Shown: positions 44,134 to 56,308 of the stretch, one piece after another
Numbering within the stretch: the first letter of the stretch is position 1
How the letters are laid out: every line of letters starts with the position of its first letter
Source of the DNA: Grimontia marina
GTDB taxonomy: Bacteria; Pseudomonadota; Gammaproteobacteria; Enterobacterales; Vibrionaceae
DNA: 64,000 nucleotides
Assembly (NCBI RefSeq): GCF_900060185.1
Contig: NZ_FIZY01000023.1
Location: forward strand, 1-64,000
Reading direction: 5' to 3'
Translations under genes and position numbers: made by a program
Notes under the pieces: generated by a model
What the model saw: the letters and a program-made list of their open reading frames with translations, nothing else
Database searches by the model: none
Told to the model about the DNA's origin: nothing

Positions 44134-47100
44134 TTAAGCAAAATCTCCGTGCAGAGACTCGTGCTTTTTCACTTTGCCGAAGTCGGCCAGTATGGCGTAG
44201 GCTGCCGGGATCATAAACAGCACCAACAGTGTCGATGTGAAAATCCCGAACACAATGGAAATCACCAGAGGTTTCACCACCTGAGCCTGCAAACTGGTTT
44301 CCAACAGAAGCGGCAATAAGCCAGCAGCCGTCGTCAGTGATGTCAGAAAGACCGCGCGGAAACGTTCCTGACTGGCGCGCACCACCGCATCATAAATATC
44401 TTCACCTTCATCCAAGTGGTGACGGATATATTGCACCAGCAAGATGGAGTCATTCACCACCACGCCAGCCAGCGACACAAACCCCATCAGGCTTGGCATA
44501 CTGAGCGGATGCCCAAGCAGCCAATGCCCCCACAGCACGCCAATTAAGGCAAGCGGAATGGCAATCAAAACCACAAAGGGTTCCAGATAGCTGCGGAATT
44601 GATAACTCAGGATCACGAAGATACCGAACAAGCCCAGAGCAAAACCAATGCTCATGGATTGACTGGTCTCAGCCGTGTCCTGACTCTGGCCTTCAAACAA
44701 CACGCGTAACCCCGGATATTTCGTTTCTAGCCCTGGGATCACATCACGTTTTAATTGCGCCAAAACATCACCGATACTCACCTGACTCTGTACCACGTCA
44801 CCGTATACACTTAGCGTCCGTAAGCCATCAATACGCTGAATGCGAACAAAGTTACGCTGGTAATTAAGCTCAGCCACGGTAGAAAGCGGCACCTGACTAC
44901 CATCGGGCAGCACAATCGGGAAGTTGGCGAAGCTTTGCAGGCTAGCAGCATCGTCGCTATCAAGCCGCACATCAATCTCGATACTTTCTGGACCAACCTG
45001 AATTTCATCTGCTGTCTGGCCGAAATAAGCAGCACGAAGCTGCCGAGCTATCAATTGGCCGTTTACGCCAAAAGCTTCCGCGCCGGGACGTAGCGTGACT
45101 TTCACTTCTTCCTTGCCGGGCCGCATGTCATCGAGAACCCCTGACACGCCCTGAAACTGGCTGATAAACTGCTGGATGGCGACCGAGGCTTGTTTCAACT
45201 CGTTCAAATTGTCATGTTGCAAGCGAATATCAAAGTCGCGTCCACCGGGTCCAAACGCGGGCTGCTTGAACACCATGGAAATAGGATCGGTCAGCACGCC
45301 GGTTTCTTTTTCCCAGTCTGAGATGAAGTCATCAATCAAGGTGCTGCGGATCTCCGCACTCAACAAATCAAGCCTCACAGTCGCGATATGCTGACCACTT
45401 TCATCGGCATCGGCGTTAAAGTTGAATTGCTCGGTAATGTGCTCCACCAAAGGCTCGCCACTCTCATTTTCTTCACTTAGTCGCTCACCCACTCGATTCG
45501 CTGAGGCAACCAGTGTCGCGACAACAGCCTCGGTTTGCGCCAGTGATGAGCCGGGCGGCAAAATGACGCGGGCCTCCGCAATATCCCCATCGAGCTCTGG
45601 AAAGCCGACAAACCGCAGTTGACCGGATGCCAACAGTGAAACTGAAATCAAAAGCATGGCTATCACCCCTCCCACAAAGGGATAACGCCATTTCACGGCA
45701 CTGGTAACCAACTCCGCCAGTTTACCTGCGCGGAAAGCTTCAAACTTCTCGAGAAAGATGCGTTTGAAAGCCAAATCAGGTTTTGGCGCTTTGGCTTTCG
45801 CCAAAGAATGCTGCAAGTGATGCGGCAGAATAAGGAAGGCTTCGACAAGACTGAGTGTGAGCACCAGGATCAGTACCATAGGCACGACCCGGAGCACCGC
45901 TCCCATTTCCCCTTGCAAGAAGATCAAGCTCCCGAATATACACACCGTCGTGAGATAAGAAGACACCACGCCGGGAAGTACCTTCTTGACCCCGTTGACC
46001 ACAGCATCTTCAAGTTTTTGCCCCCGATCGATATGTGAGGCGATGGATTCGGATATCACAATGGCGTCATCCATCATGATACCGATAGCCATTAAGAGCG
46101 CTACCAGCGACATGATGTTGATGGAAAGCCCAAGTTGCGCCATCAAAAAGAAGCTACCGAGGAAGGCAACGGGTAAGCCTGCCGCCACCCAGAATGAATA
46201 GCGCAGCGAGAAGAACATCCACATCACACCAAACACTAGGATCACCCCTTGCCAGGCATTGCGGGTCATCATGGTCAGACGATCCCAAAGCAGCGACGAG
46301 AAATCGTTGGTAAGGTTGAGCGTCACGCCATTTGGGGTACGGGCCCGTTCGTCATCAACAAACTGCGCGACTTTTTCTTTAATGCGAAGGGCATCGTCAG
46401 CTTTGTTTTTGCTGATTTTAAGCAGCGCCGAAGGTTTGCCATCAAACCACACCTGTTGTTCATCCAGCTCAAAGCGCTCGGTCAGGGTGGCGATATCCTG
46501 CAAGCGAATCACGCCGCCGTCGCTGTCTGCGGCAACCACGATTTGCCCCAATGTGTCAGCGGCAATCCGTCTTTCGTCAAAGCGGATCAGCAGGCTCTTG
46601 TTATCAAGCTCAACGTTACCGCTAGGGAGGTTAATGTTCTGCGCACTGACCTGAGCGGCAATATCAGAAACACTTAACCCTAGCTGGCGAAGCGCACTCT
46701 CTCGCACTTCAATGCGGATTTGCTTGCCCGAAAAGCCCGCCACACTGACCAAGGGGACATCGTAATCACGTTTAAGTGTCTGCTTGAGATCCTCTGCGTA
46801 GGCTTTAAGCCCCACCCAATCGGTATCAGCAGCAATCGCCACATCGACCACGGGCTCATTCCAGTCAAGCTCACGCACCACAGGGGGCTCAATATCACTT
46901 GGGAAGTTATTGATAGCGTTGATTTGGGTTTGGATGTCCACCAGCATGCGGGAGATATCAGCTTGGGCATCGAGCTTCACCACTAACCCTGCCGAACCTT
47001 CCACCGCTTCACAGCGGGTTTCAACGATGTTGGAAAGACCGTCTACCGCGTCTTCCATCAACAGGCAGATATTTTGCTCTACCTGCTCAGGGCTGGCGCC

Positions 47101-47250
47101 GGGATACACTACCGTGGCGAGAATAAAAGGCGGCGCAAACTCAGGAAAGGTTTCACGCTTGAGTTGTGGCAGTGACGTTAACCCAAGAAGGATCAACGTT
47201 AGCATCAGCAAGTTAGCGGCTGTCGGGTGACGGGCGAAGAAACGGATCAT
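44134..47250 (-). CDS. RND efflux permease (AcrB/HAE type)
   Basis: 1038 aa, full length. N-terminal TM1 (FARHPTAANLLMLTLILLGL), two large periplasmic loops, TM4 with LMAIGIMMDDAIVISES and C-terminal LMGFVSLAGVVVNDSILLVQYI and LTTAAGLLPLLLET. It forms the inner-membrane proton-driven pump of a tripartite system. Starts inside the end of the HlyD gene (4-base overlap). No outer-membrane TolC gene is in the window; a shared TolC is expected. Confidence 0.95.
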   Translation of the reverse strand: MIRFFARHPTAANLLMLTLILLGLTSLPQLKRETFPEFAPPFILATVVYPGASPEQVEQNICLLMEDAVDGLSNIVETRCEAVEGSAGLVVKLDAQADISRMLVDIQTQINAINNFPSDIEPPVVRELDWNEPVVDVAIAADTDWVGLKAYAEDLKQTLKRDYDVPLVSVAGFSGKQIRIEVRESALRQLGLSVSDIAAQVSAQNINLPSGNVELDNKSLLIRFDERRIAADTLGQIVVAADSDGGVIRLQDIATLTERFELDEQQVWFDGKPSALLKISKNKADDALRIKEKVAQFVDDERARTPNGVTLNLTNDFSSLLWDRLTMMTRNAWQGVILVFGVMWMFFSLRYSFWVAAGLPVAFLGSFFLMAQLGLSINIMSLVALLMAIGIMMDDAIVISESIASHIDRGQKLEDAVVNGVKKVLPGVVSSYLTTVCIFGSLIFLQGEMGAVLRVVPMVLILVLTLSLVEAFLILPHHLQHSLAKAKAPKPDLAFKRIFLEKFEAFRAGKLAELVTSAVKWRYPFVGGVIAMLLISVSLLASGQLRFVGFPELDGDIAEARVILPPGSSLAQTEAVVATLVASANRVGERLSEENESGEPLVEHITEQFNFNADADESGQHIATVRLDLLSAEIRSTLIDDFISDWEKETGVLTDPISMVFKQPAFGPGGRDFDIRLQHDNLNELKQASVAIQQFISQFQGVSGVLDDMRPGKEEVKVTLRPGAEAFGVNGQLIARQLRAAYFGQTADEIQVGPESIEIDVRLDSDDAASLQSFANFPIVLPDGSQVPLSTVAELNYQRNFVRIQRIDGLRTLSVYGDVVQSQVSIGDVLAQLKRDVIPGLETKYPGLRVLFEGQSQDTAETSQSMSIGFALGLFGIFVILSYQFRSYLEPFVVLIAIPLALIGVLWGHWLLGHPLSMPSLMGFVSLAGVVVNDSILLVQYIRHHLDEGEDIYDAVVRASQERFRAVFLTSLTTAAGLLPLLLETSLQAQVVKPLVISIVFGIFTSTLLVLFMIPAAYAILADFGKVKKHESLHGDFA

Positions 47251-48578
47251 GATGCCTCCCCGTTCACCGCATTGTTTTCTACCACGTCACCGTTTAGGGT
47301 CACCGCGCGAAGTTCCATTCCAGGCACGGCGGGTAGAAGATCGTTCAGCACCAGTTGCTGACCCGCTTTCAGATCCCCGGCGATCGCAACGCTCTCTCCG
47401 CGCCTGAACAAAATGGTAACCGGCATCACTTTCAATGCTCCGTCTTCCATCAGATAGACCTTGTCACCGCGAAGGGCACGCTCCGGGATCACCCAATGGG
47501 AAACGGGTTTGCCTTCAATCGTCGCTTTAACAAACATGCCATTAACCAGACTTGGCTGGGCAGCAATCCCTTGGGTTTGCTCTTCGCCCAGTGCAATTTC
47601 GAGGATAACGCCGACCGTCGCCTGATTCAGGCTGACCGTATCACTGAGACGCGCCACCTTGGCAGGCCATTCCTCTTTAAAGCTCCCGCTGGAAAGGTTC
47701 ACACTCGCGTTGAGCTGATGCAGTTTCTCGGCAAACCCCTCGCTTTGCTCGCCGTTTAAGGTGTCGAAAACCGTCTGTATGTCATGAATGGAGACCTGCG
47801 CATCCACCTCTACCGCACCAAGGCCGTGGGCGATAACCATCACTTGCTGCGGCGTGACAACCTGATCACGTTCGATGTTTACTTCCGCAATGCGGCTGTC
47901 GATTGGTAAAACGATTTGGGTTTTATCGAGATTTCTCTGGGCTTGTTCCAGCGCTAGATTGCTCGCTTCAAGTTCTGATTCAGTGATACGTTTTTCGTCC
48001 GGCAGAACTTTTAGCTGAGCTTCCAGGTCCTGAACACGGGTTTGCTGGGAAAGAAATGCCTGCTGTTCGTTGTCCAGGTCTGATTGTGATGTCAGACCTT
48101 TTTTGCGCAGATTCTTTTGTCGCGTCAGTTCATCGCGGCTAAGGGCCAGTCTGCGCTTCTCTATCGCCAGCGTGGTTTTCAGATTGGACTCATCCAGTTC
48201 CAGTTTCGCCAAACGCGCTTCCCGAACACTCACATCTGCCTGAGCCTGTGCCACCGCCAGTTGATAGTCAGTCGGGTCGATGCGTAATAGCTCAGTGCCC
48301 GCAGGCAGCACTCGTCCTTTTTCCAAAGCAGGATTGCGGTAAATCACTTTGCCGTTCACTTCCGCAATTGCCTGCCAAGTGAGCTTCGGTGTCACCCGGC
48401 CAAAACCTGTGACCACTGGGGCAATGTTAGACTGCTCTAAAGTGATGACATCCACCGCTCGTGCTTTCGATTGGGCGGGTTTCACAGGCACATCAGGCCT
48501 GCTGCTTATCGCAATGAAGAGCACCGCGATACCGACAGCCAAGGCGGGAAAGAAAAGCAGTTTACGGCTAAGTGTCAT
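47247..48578 (-). CDS. HlyD-type periplasmic adaptor protein
   Basis: 443 aa. N-terminal anchor helix FFPALAVGIAVLFIAISS, lipoyl/barrel part LTWQAIAEVNGKVIYRNPA, a long coiled-coil hairpin at about 105-215 (LELDESNLKTTLAIEKRRLAL ... QTRVQDLEAQLK), then second lipoyl half and a beta-barrel. Bridges the RND permease to an outer-membrane channel. Overlaps both neighbours by 4 bases (ATGA-type), so the three genes form one operon. Confidence 0.93.
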   Translation of the reverse strand: MTLSRKLLFFPALAVGIAVLFIAISSRPDVPVKPAQSKARAVDVITLEQSNIAPVVTGFGRVTPKLTWQAIAEVNGKVIYRNPALEKGRVLPAGTELLRIDPTDYQLAVAQAQADVSVREARLAKLELDESNLKTTLAIEKRRLALSRDELTRQKNLRKKGLTSQSDLDNEQQAFLSQQTRVQDLEAQLKVLPDEKRITESELEASNLALEQAQRNLDKTQIVLPIDSRIAEVNIERDQVVTPQQVMVIAHGLGAVEVDAQVSIHDIQTVFDTLNGEQSEGFAEKLHQLNASVNLSSGSFKEEWPAKVARLSDTVSLNQATVGVILEIALGEEQTQGIAAQPSLVNGMFVKATIEGKPVSHWVIPERALRGDKVYLMEDGALKVMPVTILFRRGESVAIAGDLKAGQQLVLNDLLPAVPGMELRAVTLNGDVVENNAVNGEAS

Positions 48579-49219
48579 AGTGTGTTGTCTCCCTGAACCT
48601 TGAAAATTCCGTGTTGCAGAAGTGCGGCGTTGTGTTTGGCGAGTTTTTCCAGAAAAGCACTGTCCATGGTGATCCCTTGAATGTCAGCGAGCGCCGTGGG
48701 AATGATAAATGGAAACACCATCAAGCTTGAGAAGCTCATTCGTGCAAGTTCCGGATCGATGTCTTTTCTCAAAGCGCCTTTTTCCTGTAGACGCTGAAAG
48801 AGTAATTGATGAAGGGGCAAGAGAATGTCCTGAAACAGCTTTTCAACCACCTGTCGCTGCTGATCGTCTTCATCCAGCATCATGCTACGGAAGATCAACG
48901 TAGGCAGATTAGGTCCTGTAGACATCTCGCGGTAAAACGTTGTGACTACATCATTAAGGCTTTCAATTTTCCCTTCTTCAACCGCCTGACGCATTCGGGT
49001 GATCATCGGCGCCGCTGTCTCTCTGACCATGGCCTCAAACAAGCCAGCTTTATTGCCAAAGTAATAGCGGATCATCGCCACATCGACACCAGCATTTTCT
49101 GCAATACGGCGTGTCGACACCTTGTGATAGGGTTGTTTGTGAAAAAAGCGTTGGGCTTCGCCGATCAGCGCAGCTCTGGCATCAGAGCCTCCCATTGGTC
49201 GACCTGGTTTTTTGGTCAT
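48575..49219 (-). CDS. TetR-family repressor of the efflux operon
   Basis: 214 aa. HTH in ALIGEAQRFFHKQPYHKVSTRRIAENAGVDVAM (split: ALIGEAQRFFHKQPYHKV, STRRIAENAGVDVAMIRYYF). C-terminal ligand domain is helical with YGRST-type DMSTGPNLPTLIFRSM. First gene of the efflux operon, so it probably controls its own transcript and responds to a pump substrate. Confidence 0.9.
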   Translation of the reverse strand: MTKKPGRPMGGSDARAALIGEAQRFFHKQPYHKVSTRRIAENAGVDVAMIRYYFGNKAGLFEAMVRETAAPMITRMRQAVEEGKIESLNDVVTTFYREMSTGPNLPTLIFRSMMLDEDDQQRQVVEKLFQDILLPLHQLLFQRLQEKGALRKDIDPELARMSFSSLMVFPFIIPTALADIQGITMDSAFLEKLAKHNAALLQHGIFKVQGDNTL

Positions 49220-49493
49220 GGCATCATCCGTAATTCATCAGCGTTGAATTTATACTACTCCCTGTTCGGTCTCTTTTCGCGCCATTTAATTCCCTAGAGC
49301 ATAGGATTGTGATGAATTTCCGTTCAAAAAATAGACACAGATGAATACTCTGGTTTTTTACTTAAAAAGCAGTTTTTTAAACCACAGTTAACATTATGAG
49401 TGACGCTTTCTTGTTATTTTCTAATTTGATATTGACGCTTTAGTAAGCTGTTTGGTATTCATTTGTGCAGACATCTTTAGAGAACTGTTACAA

Positions 49494-49553
49494 ATGATGA
49501 AACGCATTTTCCTTCTAGACCTTCTACTTCTCGTGAATTGTTCGCGCGGGTAG
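49494..49553 (+). CDS. leuL: leu operon leader peptide
   Basis: 19 aa: MMKRIFLLDLLLLVNCSRG. Six of seven hydrophobic codons in the middle are Leu (CTT CTA GAC CTT CTA CTT CTC), a typical leucine-sensing control peptide. The ribosome binding site is the preceding GAGAA. The 3' end, GCGCGGGT at 49544-49551, is identical to the right arm of the attenuator stem. Ribosome position on this peptide sets the fate of leuABCD transcription. Confidence 0.85.
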   Translation: MMKRIFLLDLLLLVNCSRG

Positions 49554-49588
49554 GTCATGGATTGAAAACAGTTTTCACCTGACACACG

Positions 49589-49615
49589 AAACCCGCGCCA
49601 AGGCGCGGGTTTTTT
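49589..49615 (+). promoter_or_regulatory. leuABCD transcription attenuator
   Basis: AACCCGCGCC (49590-49599) pairs with GGCGCGGGTT (49602-49611) followed by T-run. The same ACCCGCGC can instead pair with GCGCGGGT at 49544-49551 in the end of leuL, giving an antiterminator. A smaller hairpin (GAAAAC/GTTTTC) lies between them. Confidence 0.85.
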
Positions 49616-49672
49616 GTATGACCTGCCAAAGGTGCGGAGTACAACCTAATAACGGCACATGAGGGAACGACC

Positions 49673-52320
<2,648 letters not shown>

Positions 52321-52359
52321 GCGCACTGGAAGCACATAATTATTAAGGAAGACAGGGCA

Positions 52360-53760
52360 ATGTCAGCAAAAACCCTTTACGAAAAAATCTACGACGCGCA
52401 TATCGTCGTAGAAGCACCGGGCGAAACCCCGTTGCTGTATATCGACCGTCACTTGGTCCATGAAGTGACCTCTCCTCAGGCGTTTGATGGCCTACGTCAA
52501 CACGGTCGTAAAGTGCGTCAGGTTTCTAAAACCTTCGCGACCATGGATCACAACGTTTCTACTGAGACCAAAGACATCAATGCCTCGGGCGAGATGGCAA
52601 AAATTCAGATGGAAACGTTGGCAAAGAACTGTGAAGAGTTCGGCGTCACCCTTTACGATTTGAACCACCCTTACCAGGGTATTGTTCACGTGATGGGTCC
52701 TGAGCTGGGTATTACCCTGCCGGGCACCACCATTGTTTGTGGCGATTCCCATACTGCAACCCACGGCGCGTTTGGTGCACTGGCATTCGGTATCGGTACC
52801 TCTGAAGTTGAACACGTACTGGCGACTCAAACCCTGAAGCAAGGCCGTGCCAAGACCATGAAAATTGAGGTCAAAGGCAAGGTCGCTGAAGGCGTGACCG
52901 CGAAAGATATCGTCCTCGCGATCATCGGTAAAGTCGGCCACGCAGGTGGTACCGGTCACGTGGTTGAGTTCTGTGGTCAGGCGATTGAAGATTTGACCAT
53001 GGAAGGCCGCATGACGGTCTGTAATATGGCGATCGAGCTGGGCGCGAAAGCGGGTCTGGTGGCACCGGATCAAACCACCTTTGAATACCTGCAAGGCCGC
53101 AAGTTTTCACCAACTGGCGCAGACTGGGATGCAGCTGTTGAATACTGGAACAGCCTGAAAACTGATGCTGACGCTGAGTTCGACACTATCGTCACGTTGG
53201 AAGCGGCAGACATCTCCAACCAAGTCACTTGGGGCACTAACCCAGGTCAGGTGGTGGGTATCAACGATGTGGTTCCAGCACCGGAAAGCTTTAGCGACCC
53301 TATCGAGCGTCACTCTGCAGAGCGTGCGCTTCGCTACATGGGCATCGAAGCTGGCCAGAAAATTACTGATATCACCATCGATAAAGTGTTTATCGGCTCT
53401 TGCACCAATTCACGTATCGAAGACATGCGCGCCGCAGCGGCTGTTGCCAAAGGCCGTAAAGTGGCTGCAGGCGTTCAGGCGCTGGTAGTGCCGGGCTCTG
53501 AGCAGGTAAAAGCGCAAGCCGAAGCAGAAGGTCTGGACAAGATTTTCGTTGAAGCTGGCTTTGAATGGCGTCTGCCAGGTTGCTCTATGTGTCTGGCGAT
53601 GAACAATGACCGCCTTGGACCAAAAGAGCGCTGTGCATCCACCAGTAACCGTAACTTCGAAGGCCGTCAGGGTCGCGAAGGACGTACTCACCTGGTGAGC
53701 CCGGCAATGGCAGCTGCTGCAGCCGTTGCTGGTCACTTTGTTGACGTAAACAGCTTATAA
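52360..53760 (+). CDS. leuC: 3-isopropylmalate dehydratase large subunit
   Basis: 466 aa. Aconitase-family [4Fe-4S] enzyme isomerising 2- to 3-isopropylmalate with LeuD. Cluster ligands are Cys348 ([13 protein letters not shown]) and Cys408/Cys411 ([11 protein letters not shown]). [19 protein letters not shown] is also intact. Separated from leuD by 10 bases. Confidence 0.97.
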   Translation: MSAKTLYEKIYDAHIVVEAPGETPLLYIDRHLVHEVTSPQAFDGLRQHGRKVRQVSKTFATMDHNVSTETKDINASGEMAKIQMETLAKNCEEFGVTLYDLNHPYQGIVHVMGPELGITLPGTTIVCGDSHTATHGAFGALAFGIGTSEVEHVLATQTLKQGRAKTMKIEVKGKVAEGVTAKDIVLAIIGKVGHAGGTGHVVEFCGQAIEDLTMEGRMTVCNMAIELGAKAGLVAPDQTTFEYLQGRKFSPTGADWDAAVEYWNSLKTDADAEFDTIVTLEAADISNQVTWGTNPGQVVGINDVVPAPESFSDPIERHSAERALRYMGIEAGQKITDITIDKVFIGSCTNSRIEDMRAAAAVAKGRKVAAGVQALVVPGSEQVKAQAEAEGLDKIFVEAGFEWRLPGCSMCLAMNNDRLGPKERCASTSNRNFEGRQGREGRTHLVSPAMAAAAAVAGHFVDVNSL

Positions 53761-53770
53761 GGAGCCCACC

Positions 53771-54373
53771 ATGTCAGGAATTAAACAACACACAGGCTTG
53801 GTGGCACCGCTGGACGCAGCAAACGTCGATACTGATGCCATCATTCCAAAGCAATTTTTGCAGAAAGTGACCCGCACCGGTTTTGGTAAGCACCTGTTTC
53901 ACGACTGGCGTTTTCTGGACGATGCAGGTCAGCAGGACAACCCAGAGTTTGTGCTGAACCAACCTCGGTACAAAGGCGCAAGTGTGCTGCTGGCACGCGA
54001 GAACTTTGGTTGTGGTTCATCCCGTGAGCACGCACCTTGGGCACTGGCTGATTTCGGCTTCAAAGTGATGATCGCGCCAAGCTTTGCGGACATCTTCTAC
54101 GGCAACTCCATCAATAACCAGATGGTACCTGTTAAGCTAACTGAAGCAGAAGTCGACGAACTGTTTAAGTTTGTGGAAGCCAATGAAGGCGCGGAGATCG
54201 CGTTGGATCTGGAAGCGCAAACTGTGTCTGCCGGTGGCAAAACCTACTCGTTCGAAATCGACGAGTTCCGCCGTCATTGCTTGCTGAATGGCTTAGACAG
54301 CATCGGCTTGACGCTTCAACACGAAGAAAAGATCGCAGAATACGAAAGTAAGATCCCTGCTTTTCTTTCCTAA
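53771..54373 (+). CDS. leuD: 3-isopropylmalate dehydratase small subunit
   Basis: 200 aa, normal length. Aconitase swivel domain: [30 protein letters not shown] and [17 protein letters not shown]. Completes the isomerase with LeuC. Last gene of the operon, followed by a terminator. Confidence 0.97.
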   Translation: MSGIKQHTGLVAPLDAANVDTDAIIPKQFLQKVTRTGFGKHLFHDWRFLDDAGQQDNPEFVLNQPRYKGASVLLARENFGCGSSREHAPWALADFGFKVMIAPSFADIFYGNSINNQMVPVKLTEAEVDELFKFVEANEGAEIALDLEAQTVSAGGKTYSFEIDEFRRHCLLNGLDSIGLTLQHEEKIAEYESKIPAFLS

Positions 54374-54403
54374 CAATTGGATTTATCAACTAAATCTCAC
54401 AAT

Positions 54404-54430
54404 AAAGCCGACTCTTTGAGTCGGCTTTTT
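54404..54430 (+). terminator. Terminator of leuABCD
   Basis: AAAGCCGACTC (54404-54414) pairs with GAGTCGGCTTT (54418-54428), then TTTC. Confidence 0.92.
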
Positions 54431-54466
54431 CTATGCTGGTAGAAAGCCACGTCGACAAGGAAGGTC

Positions 54467-55216
54467 ATGATGCGCCCAGTTATCACTGCAATGGTAGTGT
54501 TGTTTTTCCTTAACACAGTGCAAGTGAGTGCCGAGACCAAGCTTATCTTTGACACGCCTACGACCTCAGAGGATAAAACAGCTAAACAGTTGGTTGAGAA
54601 CGTTACCAAAGAGACAGTAAAACTGGTCAATGACTACGCTCCCCTTCCTGACACATTGACCATCCGTTTTGGAGATCTGGACGGGCCACTCTTTGACCCT
54701 GATACCACAACTATTCAAATGCCTTACGAATTTGTGCGTTACGCGAAAGAAAAATTCCAGAGCGTCCCTCCTTCCCACGAAGGTATTACACCGGATGAAG
54801 CCACGAAGGCGTCGATTATTCACACCTTGCTGCATGAGTATGGACATGCGTATCTTTTTCTGTGGGATTTCCCAGCACTCGGCAAAGAGGAAGACGCCGT
54901 CGACAGTTTTGCTACGCTATCCATCATTAAGTTTTATGACGCTGAAACCGCATTTATTGGCGTCGATCTTTTTGCCATCGAGGATATGGACACTGAGTTT
55001 ATCGATGATGTTTCCATGTGGGGAGAGCACAGTCTCGATGCCCAGCGCTACGCAAGATCGCTATGTTTGATCTACGGCAGCGATCCTGAGAAATTTGAGG
55101 ATTTAATGGATCCTGAGCTTGTCGAGGCAGAACGGGATTTGTTTTGTCCTTATGAATTTGAAACCCAGTCGCGCAACTGGTCAAGAGTGATAGAAATGCT
55201 CAGTGAAAGTGAATGA
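54467..55216 (+). CDS. Exported DUF4344-type zinc metallopeptidase
   Basis: 249 aa with a signal peptide (AMVVLFFLNTVQVSA). The active-site helix IIHTLLHEYGHAYLF carries HExxH (HEYGH), followed by LGKEEDAVDSFATL, the family's second Glu/Asp set. This matches the DUF4344 putative metallopeptidases. Substrate unknown. Periplasmic or outer-surface by signal; alone in its unit. Confidence 0.8.
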   Translation: MMRPVITAMVVLFFLNTVQVSAETKLIFDTPTTSEDKTAKQLVENVTKETVKLVNDYAPLPDTLTIRFGDLDGPLFDPDTTTIQMPYEFVRYAKEKFQSVPPSHEGITPDEATKASIIHTLLHEYGHAYLFLWDFPALGKEEDAVDSFATLSIIKFYDAETAFIGVDLFAIEDMDTEFIDDVSMWGEHSLDAQRYARSLCLIYGSDPEKFEDLMDPELVEAERDLFCPYEFETQSRNWSRVIEMLSESE

Positions 55217-55270
55217 AAATAGTCACTCTCCGGTCTATTTTCACATTGTAGCTTTTCACTGAGTATCACC

Positions 55271-56077
55271 ATGAAGCCAATTTTTGCACTATTGCGTCCT
55301 TTGCTTTTGATCGCTTTTCTCTCGCCGGCCGTTGTATTCGCTGCCCCAAAAAGCGACCTCTGGCCTATTTGGGAAAAGAGTAATGAGTCTAGCTCTGCTT
55401 CATTTGATCACGGCCATTGGCAGAAAATCCTAGACAAGTACCTTCTCGAAAAAGGCCAGCACAATCTTTTCAATTACAGCGCAGTCAGTCCGGCTGATAA
55501 GGCATTGCTCAGTCAATATCTGACTAATCTGACTGCTCTGGATCCTCGCAATTACAGCAAGGCTGAACAGTTTGCTTACTGGGTAAATCTATACAATGCG
55601 CTGACTGTTCAACTTATTCTCGACGAGTACCCTGTAAAATCAATTACTAAGCTGGGTGGCTTTTTAAGTTTTGGTCCTTGGGATGATGAAGTTGCCAAAA
55701 TCGCAGGGCAATCATTGACGCTCAATGACATTGAGCACCGTATTCTTCGCCCCATCTGGAATGACTCACGCATTCACTATGCGGTCAATTGTGCTAGCTT
55801 GGGTTGCCCTAACCTCGCTACGACCGCGTTCTCCGCAGATAACAGTGAAGCGCTATTGGAAGCAGCAGCCAAGCAGTTCACCAACAGTAATAAAGGCGCC
55901 AGCATTGACGGTAATACTCTGACTCTTTCCTCGATCTACGACTGGTATGGCGTAGATTTCGGTAATAACGAGCAAGAAATACTAAAAGCCATCGACCAAC
56001 ACCGCGACGGCTCAAAGCTTGAAGGCTGGAAGGGTAAAATTAAATACGATTACGATTGGTCACTTAACCAACCTTAA
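55271..56077 (+). CDS. Exported DUF547 protein
   Basis: 268 aa. Signal peptide LLRPLLLIAFLSPAVVFAA. The DUF547 core is visible: KAEQFAYWVNLYNALTVQLI, SIT, GPWDDEVAKIAGQSLTLNDI, EHRILRP, IHYAVNCASLGCPNL, YDWYGVDFG. Function unknown; the fold recalls transglutaminase-like or papain-like proteins in comparisons I remember. Follows the metallopeptidase by 54 bases. Confidence 0.8.
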   Translation: MKPIFALLRPLLLIAFLSPAVVFAAPKSDLWPIWEKSNESSSASFDHGHWQKILDKYLLEKGQHNLFNYSAVSPADKALLSQYLTNLTALDPRNYSKAEQFAYWVNLYNALTVQLILDEYPVKSITKLGGFLSFGPWDDEVAKIAGQSLTLNDIEHRILRPIWNDSRIHYAVNCASLGCPNLATTAFSADNSEALLEAAAKQFTNSNKGASIDGNTLTLSSIYDWYGVDFGNNEQEILKAIDQHRDGSKLEGWKGKIKYDYDWSLNQP

Positions 56078-56102
56078 AATGTATTTTGTTGAAAAACTAA
56101 AG

Positions 56103-56123
56103 ACGGGCGCATTACGCGCCCGT
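56103..56123 (+). terminator. Hairpin after the DUF547 gene
   Basis: ACGGGCGC (56103-56110) pairs with GCGCCCGT (56116-56123). Short T-poor tail, so a modest terminator. Confidence 0.6.
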
Positions 56124-56161
56124 TGCTATTTATATCATTACGATTGGTTTACAATATTGAC

Positions 56162-56250
56162 CATCTCGTGGGGTGCTGACTTCGTCGGCTGAGATTGCGA
56201 ACGCTAAACCCATGTACCTGAACCAGATAATGCTGGCGTAGGAATGAGAT
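56162..56250 (+). promoter_or_regulatory. TPP riboswitch (THI element)
   Basis: Carries the conserved GGGGTGCTG...GGCTGAGA core, ACCCATGTACCTGAACCAGATAATGCTGGCGTAGGAATGAGA, cited in parts: ACCTGAACCAGATAATGCTG and GCGTAGGAATGAGATG. P1 is CATCTC (56162-56167) with GAGATG (56245-56250). Placed before thiB. The expression platform probably hides the ribosome binding site: CCTCAC (56275-56280) pairs with GTGAGG (56298-56303), which is the thiB Shine-Dalgarno. Confidence 0.93.
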
Positions 56251-56308
56251 GTCCAAAGCTGACCCGCTCAATGACCTCACCCTCGCCGCACATTGACGTG
56301 AGGCACCG

